From contig NZ_LYRP01000012.1 in the NCBI RefSeq assembly GCF_001655675.1, forward strand, positions 372,001 through 436,000: a stretch of DNA of 64,000 nucleotides, in the 5' to 3' direction. Made by a program: the position numbers and the translations under genes. Of this stretch, positions 59,742 through 64,000 are shown piece by piece. The notes under the pieces were generated by a model, which made no database searches, had not been told where the DNA came from, and was given only the letters and a program-made list of their open reading frames with translations. Origin of the DNA: Mangrovibacter phragmitis. GTDB taxonomy: Bacteria > Pseudomonadota > Gammaproteobacteria > Enterobacterales > Enterobacteriaceae. The stretch's first letter is position 1. Each line of letters starts with the position of its first letter.

Positions 59742-60076
59742 TGGGTATTAGCGGAATAATTATTGCCAGCCTGCTCAGTTGCCTGGGGCAACTATGTCAA
59801 AAACAGGCAGCCTGTTTACCTTCAGGTTCAGCCGGGCGCCATCGTGCCTGGCTGTGGTTATTTATGGCGCTGGTCGCAATGGGGCTGGGGCTACTGGTGT
59901 GGCTGGTGGTACTGCAGTCAGTGCCGGTTGGCCTGGCTTACCCTATGATGAGCCTGAACTTTATCTGGGTTTCTTTGGCGGCACACTGGATCTGGGGCGA
60001 GCGTTTAACACCGCGGCACTGGCTGGGTATTGTACTGATTATTCTTGGAATTATTTTGCTGAGCGGTGGCGTGTAA
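59741..60076 (+). CDS. arnE: Undecaprenyl-phosphate-Ara4N flippase subunit ArnE
   Basis: A 111-residue small membrane protein of the EamA/SMR type with four spans, including WLFMALVAMGLGLLVWLVVL and WLGIVLIILGIILLSGG. With ArnF it flips the lipid-linked aminoarabinose across the inner membrane. Both ends overlap neighbours as TAATG, so translation is coupled. Confidence 0.94.
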   Translation: MGISGIIIASLLSCLGQLCQKQAACLPSGSAGRHRAWLWLFMALVAMGLGLLVWLVVLQSVPVGLAYPMMSLNFIWVSLAAHWIWGERLTPRHWLGIVLIILGIILLSGGV

Positions 60077-60471
60077 TGGGGTATTTGCTGGCTTTATGTA
60101 GCGTGTTATTAGTCACCGCGGCTCAACTGGCAATGAAGCTGGCTATGAGCCGTTTACCGGCCGTCTGGCCATTGCCTGATTTTCTTCTGGCTATGCTTCA
60201 TATTGCACCAGGTAGCCTGTGGCTGGTGGCGGGGATTGGTGGCTATCTGGCTTCCATGGTGTGCTGGTATGGCGCACTGAAGAAACTGCCATTGAGTAAA
60301 GCCTATTCTCTGTTAAGCCTGAGCTACATATTAGTGTGGGCTGCGGCGATTTGGTTGCCCGGCTGGCACGATACCTTCTCCTGGCTCAATTTGCTGGGTG
60401 TGTTATCCATTATGGCAGGTGTTACGCTGGTTATCTGGCCGGGGAAAACTGTGGTGCGCCGCCAGCAGTAA
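60076..60471 (+). CDS. arnF: Undecaprenyl-phosphate-Ara4N flippase subunit ArnF
   Basis: A 131-residue membrane protein with four spans, paralogous in fold to ArnE (GYLLALCSVLLVTAAQLAMK at the start; GVLSIMAGVTLVIWPG near the end). The conserved LPLSKAYSLLSLSYILVW near 70-87 marks the family. The start at 60076 overlaps the arnE stop; the frame is open further upstream in another reading of arnE. It is the last arn gene. Confidence 0.94.
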   Translation: MGYLLALCSVLLVTAAQLAMKLAMSRLPAVWPLPDFLLAMLHIAPGSLWLVAGIGGYLASMVCWYGALKKLPLSKAYSLLSLSYILVWAAAIWLPGWHDTFSWLNLLGVLSIMAGVTLVIWPGKTVVRRQQ

Positions 60472-60553
60472 TTCACACCGAATAATCGAAGAAACCCATG
60501 TATTTTCAGGGTATAGTGAATTACCTGGTAACTTATATTTCCGGTAACCTGCC

Positions 60554-61753
60554 ATGTCAGCCCCTGTTTCAGAAGCCCCGCTCAGTGGTGCGCGCCTGAA
60601 TTTGCGCATCGGCTCCATCGTTATGTTCAACTTTGCCAGCTACCTTACAATTGGCCTGCCCCTGGCCGTGTTACCGGGCTATGTCCATGACGTTATGGGG
60701 TTCAGTGCTTTCTGGGCTGGCCTGGTTATCAGCCTGCAATATTTTGCGACCTTACTTAGCCGCCCGCACTCTGGCCGTTCGGCTGACCGCTTTGGCCCCA
60801 AACGCGTGGTTATTCTTGGGTTATGCGGTTGCCTGCTTAGTGGCGCATGTTACCTGCTGGCCGCTAATCTTGAACACCTGCCTGCCGTGAGCCTTGCCGC
60901 ATTGTGCCTGGGGCGGGTTATTCTCGGCCTTGGGCAAAGTTTTGCCGGTACAGGGTCAACTTTGTGGGGCGTGGGGGTGGTTGGTTCTGCGCAAATAGGC
61001 AAAGTGATTTCGTGGAATGGTATTGCCACTTATGGCGCCATGGCGCTGGGGGCCCCGCTCGGTGTATGGATTTACCACTTGGGTGGGTTGTTTCTGCTGG
61101 CAGTGGTGATTATGGGCGTGGCATTGCTGGCAATCTTGCTGGCGCTTCCCCGTCCTCATGTGAAGGCCAGTAAGGGAAAACCGCTGCCTTTTCGCGCCGT
61201 GCTGGGCAAAGTATGGGTGTATGGTTTGGTTCTGGCACTGGGGTCGGCCGGTTTTGGGGTTATCGCCACTTTCATTACGCTGTTTTTTCAGGCGAAAGGG
61301 TGGTCTGATGCCGCCTTTGCTCTAACGTTGTTCAGCAGTGCATTTGTTGGGGCACGGTTGTTATTTCCCAATGCCATTAACCGCCGGGGTGGTGTGTTTG
61401 TCGCAATGTGCTGTCTGAGCATAGAGATTGTGGGTTTGGTGCTGGTAGGGTTCTCAATGTCCCCCTGGGTGGCGAACATGGGAGCTTTACTGGCGGGCGC
61501 CGGGTTCTCGCTGGTCTTTCCTTCATTGGGTGTGGTGGCGGTCAAAGCCGTGCCGCAACCAAATCAGGGGAGTGCGTTGGCGACCTATACCGTATTTATG
61601 GATATGTCTTTGGGGATTACCGGGCCACTTGCCGGATTAGTGATGGCATGGGCGGGTATTCCGGCTATCTACTTTGGTGCGGCCGGGCTTTCGGGAATCG
61701 GGTTGTTGCTAACCTGGCGAATGAAAAACCGGCCCGCATTACAGGCCGGCTAA
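60554..61753 (+). CDS. yhhS: MFS transporter YhhS
   Basis: Major facilitator of 399 residues with twelve spans, matching E. coli YhhS through FNFASYLTIGLPLAVLPGYV near 25-44 and SLQYFATLLSRPHSGR near 63-78. The substrate is not firmly known; arabinose-type efflux and glyphosate tolerance have been linked to the E. coli protein. It begins 82 bases after arnF and may receive read-through. Its last codons encode the minus-strand terminator of dcrB. Confidence 0.93.
   Translation: MSAPVSEAPLSGARLNLRIGSIVMFNFASYLTIGLPLAVLPGYVHDVMGFSAFWAGLVISLQYFATLLSRPHSGRSADRFGPKRVVILGLCGCLLSGACYLLAANLEHLPAVSLAALCLGRVILGLGQSFAGTGSTLWGVGVVGSAQIGKVISWNGIATYGAMALGAPLGVWIYHLGGLFLLAVVIMGVALLAILLALPRPHVKASKGKPLPFRAVLGKVWVYGLVLALGSAGFGVIATFITLFFQAKGWSDAAFALTLFSSAFVGARLLFPNAINRRGGVFVAMCCLSIEIVGLVLVGFSMSPWVANMGALLAGAGFSLVFPSLGVVAVKAVPQPNQGSALATYTVFMDMSLGITGPLAGLVMAWAGIPAIYFGAAGLSGIGLLLTWRMKNRPALQAG
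61724..61749 (-). terminator. dcrB terminator lying inside the end of yhhS
   Basis: On the minus strand CCGGCC (61749-61744 side) pairs with GGCCGG and is followed by five T (61728-61724). It serves convergent dcrB from within yhhS coding sequence, only 15 bases past the dcrB stop. Confidence 0.75.
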
Positions 61754-61763
61754 TCGTAAGGCG

Positions 61764-62324
61764 TTATTTCACTTCAACACTGCCGATAATATTATTCGCA
61801 ACAACCTGCGATTGCTGCTGATTGTTTGCAGGCAGGGTTACTTGCATGGTGACCAGTTTATTGTCCACATTACCCAGCAGAACAGAAGACCAGGCTGTGT
61901 GGCCTTTTGCTGAGATAATGCTGTCGAGTTGCTGGAAAGTATGACCATGTAATTCTACAGACTTGTTGGCGATAACCTGTAGTTGCGGGTCGCGGTCACG
62001 TTGTTCATTTTCCAGGCGCTTGCCCAGTACATCCAGTGCATCCACACTCTTATCGCCCACAATCACAATGACTGCGGATTGCCCGGTTGGATCAGAGTAC
62101 ACATGCAAATTATTGGCCTGAGTGCCCAGTTTCCCGCTCTGGTCGCTCATATCCGCCGGTAAGGTGAAATTCAGCTTGCCTTCGAGTAACGAGACCGTGT
62201 TGCTCTGTGCTTTTTGACTCTGGGCAGCATTATTTGCTGTTGGCGTATTGCTGTCTTTATTGTCACAAGCTGCCAGCCCACAGACCAGCAGGCCAATACC
62301 GACATATTTTACCAGGTTGCGCAT
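61764..62324 (-). CDS. dcrB: DcrB, periplasmic lipoprotein
   Basis: A 186-residue protein, matching E. coli DcrB (phage C1 and C6 infection; helps lipoprotein maturation in newer work). The signal peptide ends in the lipobox LAAC with Cys20. [14 protein letters not shown] near 68-81 and [20 protein letters not shown] near 130-149 are conserved. I choose the ATG at 62324 because AAGGAAG is seven bases before it; 62330 and 62378 are earlier in-frame ATGs. It is convergent with yhhS. Confidence 0.93.
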   Translation of the reverse strand: MRNLVKYVGIGLLVCGLAACDNKDSNTPTANNAAQSQKAQSNTVSLLEGKLNFTLPADMSDQSGKLGTQANNLHVYSDPTGQSAVIVIVGDKSVDALDVLGKRLENEQRDRDPQLQVIANKSVELHGHTFQQLDSIISAKGHTAWSSVLLGNVDNKLVTMQVTLPANNQQQSQVVANNIIGSVEVK

Positions 62325-62396
62325 TGACATCTTCCTTTGAGTTAAACAGCCATGATGGCTATCCGCCCAGTTTACCACAAGAAAAAAGCGCGTCCC

Positions 62397-63062
62397 TTAA
62401 TGGACTTGCAACACTGTTAAATCAGATTTGTCTGCCAGCTTTTTCAACACCACATTGAGCAGTACACCATAGGCGGGCAGGAAGAAGACCATACTGATAA
62501 GAACCTTGAAGCTGTAGTCTACCAGTGCAATTTCGACCCAGTGTTGTGCCATAAATGGATCCGGGCTGTGCCAAAACGCAATAAAGAAAAATGCCAGGGT
62601 ATCGCTGATATTGCCTAAAAAGGTGGATGCCGTGGGTGCCAGCCACCAGTAATGGCTCTGGCGCAGGCGGTTAAAGACATGAACATCCAGAATTTGCCCC
62701 AGAGCGTAGGCCATAAAACTCGCGGCAGCAATACGGGCAACGAACAGATTGAAATGCCCCAGCGCACTAAACCCTTGCCAGGCACCATCGGCAAACAGCG
62801 AGGAGATAACATAGGAAATCAGTAATGAAGGAACCATTACAGCAAAAATAATCCGCCGGGCCAGTGGCGCGCCAAAAATACGCACGGTCAGGTCAGTTGC
62901 CAGAAAAATAAACGGGAAGGTGAAGGCACCCCAGGTGGTGTGAAAACCAAACACGGAAACCGGGAGCTGTACCAGGTAGTTGCTGGAGGTAATCACCAGC
63001 AGGTGGAACAACGAAAGCCAAAAAAGCGCATGCATGCGCTGGATTGCGGTAAAACGAATCAT
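62397..63062 (-). CDS. yhhQ: Queuosine precursor transporter YhhQ
   Basis: Inner membrane protein of 221 residues (ECF/VUT1 family) that takes up the queuosine precursors preQ0 and preQ1. It has about six spans and the conserved LFHLLVITSSNYLVQLPVSV near 17-36 and GNISDTLAFFFIAFWHSPD near 148-166. The ATG at 63062 has AGGTG before it; a GTG at 63071 is in frame but too close. In E. coli it belongs to the PurR regulon, and a PurR-like site lies upstream here. Confidence 0.94.
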   Translation of the reverse strand: MIRFTAIQRMHALFWLSLFHLLVITSSNYLVQLPVSVFGFHTTWGAFTFPFIFLATDLTVRIFGAPLARRIIFAVMVPSLLISYVISSLFADGAWQGFSALGHFNLFVARIAAASFMAYALGQILDVHVFNRLRQSHYWWLAPTASTFLGNISDTLAFFFIAFWHSPDPFMAQHWVEIALVDYSFKVLISMVFFLPAYGVLLNVVLKKLADKSDLTVLQVH

Positions 63063-63190
63063 CAATGTCACCTTTTTGTTTGCTGGGGTGAGGGAACCCA
63101 GTCACTGGTTTGCCTGGCACAATATGCGCCATAGCGAGGAAAACCGCCGAATGATACGCAGTTGAGCAAGTTTTGCAATGGTTAATTTTA

Positions 63191-63206
63191 ACGCAATCGT
63201 TCACGC
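63191..63206. promoter_or_regulatory. PurR-box-like site upstream of yhhQ
   Basis: ACGCAATCGTTCACGC matches the PurR consensus ANGCAANCGTTTNCNT at all but two fixed positions. It lies about 130 bases before the yhhQ start, where a repressor site is expected from E. coli. Confidence 0.5.
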
Positions 63207-63300
63207 TGCTTGCGCTGTTGCGTGCTCTGCGTAAACTAGAGCGCCTGAGACTTACAGGCAGAGACTCGCACGGTTTTGCTGTAAGGTGCATCGTAATAAA

Positions 63301-63326
63301 TGGTAAATCAGAATCCTGATTTACCA
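63301..63326. repeat. Perfect 11-bp inverted repeat before tusA
   Basis: TGGTAAATCAG (63301-63311) and CTGATTTACCA (63316-63326) are exact inverted repeats around AATC. No T-run follows on either side. It lies 86 bases before tusA, next to the likely -10 TATACT (63362-63367), and could be an operator or an RNA hairpin. Confidence 0.6.
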
Positions 63327-63411
63327 CTCTGTTCTTTTAAAAAACCATGATAGCTGGCTGGTATACTCTGGCTTATCAACTGCCTGGTTTTATGACTTTT
63401 TAGAGAAAACT

Positions 63412-63657
63412 ATGTCAAATCTGTTTTCCAGCCCTGACCATACGCTTGATGCGCAAGGGCTGCGTTGCCCGGAACCGGTAATGATGGTGCGCAAAACGGT
63501 ACGTGGTATGCAAACCGGTGAAACATTGCTGATCCTGGCCGACGACCCGGCAACCACTCGCGATATTCCCGGTTTTTGTCGGTTTATGGAGCACGAGCTG
63601 GTAGCCCAGAGCACAGAAACCCTGCCCTACCGCTACCTGCTGCGTAAACAACACTGA
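63412..63657 (+). CDS. tusA: Sulfur carrier protein TusA
   Basis: An 81-residue cytoplasmic protein that passes persulfide sulfur from IscS to TusD for 2-thiouridine in tRNA and also serves molybdopterin synthesis. The active Cys19 is in [19 protein letters not shown], the family signature. AGAGAAA precedes the ATG. It is divergent from yhhQ and convergent with zntA, as in E. coli. Confidence 0.96.
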   Translation: MSNLFSSPDHTLDAQGLRCPEPVMMVRKTVRGMQTGETLLILADDPATTRDIPGFCRFMEHELVAQSTETLPYRYLLRKQH

Positions 63658-63662
63658 TTCTG

Positions 63663-64000
63663 TTACCGGGCGCGCTGGCGTAACAGCCGCAAGGCATTTA
63701 ATGTCACCAGCGCCGTAGCGCCGGAATCCGCCAGCACAGCCATCCACAACCCGGTAATACCCAATAAACTGGTGACCAGAAAGATACCCTTCAGGCCAAG
63801 GGCGAGGGTGATGTTCTGGCGGATATTGTTGTGCGCAGCGCGTGCCAGACGAATCATGTCGGGTAAAGCACTAAGGTTGCTGTGAGTTATGGCGGCATCA
63901 GCGGTTTCCAGCGCGACATCGGTTCCGTTCCCCATGGCAATGCCTGTCGTTGCGGCCTTCATTGCCGGAGCGTCATTGATACCATCTCCTACCATGGCGA
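63663..64000 (-). CDS. zntA: ZntA, C-terminal fragment (Zn/Cd/Pb-exporting P-type ATPase), cut by window edge
   Basis: About 112 codons of the C-terminal end of a P-type metal ATPase, open to the right edge of the window. It contains the hinge motif MVGDGINDAPAMKAA and the last two membrane spans (ITLALGLKGIFLVTSLLGI; LWMAVLADSGATALVTLNAL), ending LLRQRAR. The Met at 63995 is internal, not a start. The position next to tusA is that of zntA in E. coli. Confidence 0.94.
   Translation of the reverse strand, partial: AMVGDGINDAPAMKAATTGIAMGNGTDVALETADAAITHSNLSALPDMIRLARAAHNNIRQNITLALGLKGIFLVTSLLGITGLWMAVLADSGATALVTLNALRLLRQRAR

Overview
The window is chromosomal DNA of a member of the Enterobacteriaceae. 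Two blocks follow the Escherichia coli/Salmonella backbone closely: gor-rlmJ-prlC-rsmJ-uspA-uspB-pitA-yhiN at about 19.0-28.7 kb, and yhhS-dcrB-yhhQ-tusA-zntA at about 60.5-64 kb. The left edge (yhjD fragment and yhjC) is also backbone. The genus cannot be fixed from sequence alone. No rRNA, tRNA, insertion sequence, integrase or CRISPR array was seen. All calls come from reading the sequence and recalled family knowledge; no database was searched.

Layout. (1) 1-4.4 kb: yhjD start, yhjC with a divergent SDR gene, a GNAT acetyltransferase, and a large membrane-anchored protein resembling the STY4199-type HEPN family. (2) 4.5-11.1 kb: a complete sucrose regulon, scrK and scrYAB-scrR, with three LacI-type operators. 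(3) 11.2-13.7 kb: the formaldehyde detoxification genes frmR, frmA and frmB, with operator-like palindromes before frmR and before frmA. (4) 13.8-18.6 kb: a translationally coupled cassette of a VasX-like type VI secretion effector and two tandem, mosaic DUF6708-type membrane proteins that are probable immunity proteins. (5) 19.0-28.7 kb: conserved backbone with a heat-shock-like promoter before prlC-rsmJ; dtpB is missing. (6) 28.7-35.7 kb: a five-gene operon (SDR, Gfo/Idh/MocA oxidoreductase, sugar isomerase/epimerase-like TIM barrel, MFS transporter, FumR/SdhA-like flavoprotein) with a divergent TetR regulator; its substrate is not known to me. (7) 35.8-42.8 kb: an autotransporter with an adjacent lipoprotein hydrolase, three GNAT acetyltransferases, a LysR regulator and a VOC protein. 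(8) 42.8-51.0 kb: a branched-chain-type ABC transporter operon divergent from gntR-M20 amidohydrolase-proC-like-ridA, with three copies of one 14-bp palindrome between them. (9) 51.6-60.5 kb: an SDR gene and arnBCADTEF for lipid A modification with 4-amino-4-deoxy-L-arabinose, preceded by a PmrA-box-like site. (10) 60.5-64 kb: backbone, ending inside zntA.

How the parts work together. ScrY, ScrA, ScrB and ScrK take sucrose across the outer membrane, phosphorylate it on import, split sucrose-6-phosphate and phosphorylate the fructose. FrmA and FrmB turn the formaldehyde-glutathione adduct into formate and glutathione, while Gor, nearby, keeps glutathione reduced. The Arn proteins make, flip and attach aminoarabinose. 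The liv/M20/ProC/RidA block looks like uptake and stepwise breakdown of an N-acylated or imine-forming amino compound.

Compared with E. coli, the gor-yhjC interval (there ars, slp and the acid-fitness genes) and the yhiN-yhhS interval (there nik, rhsB and others) carry entirely different genes. Both behave as variable loci between fixed backbone anchors. The best candidates for undescribed biology are the effector/DUF6708 cassette, the TetR-controlled flavoprotein operon, and the GntR/ABC/M20/ProC/RidA system.
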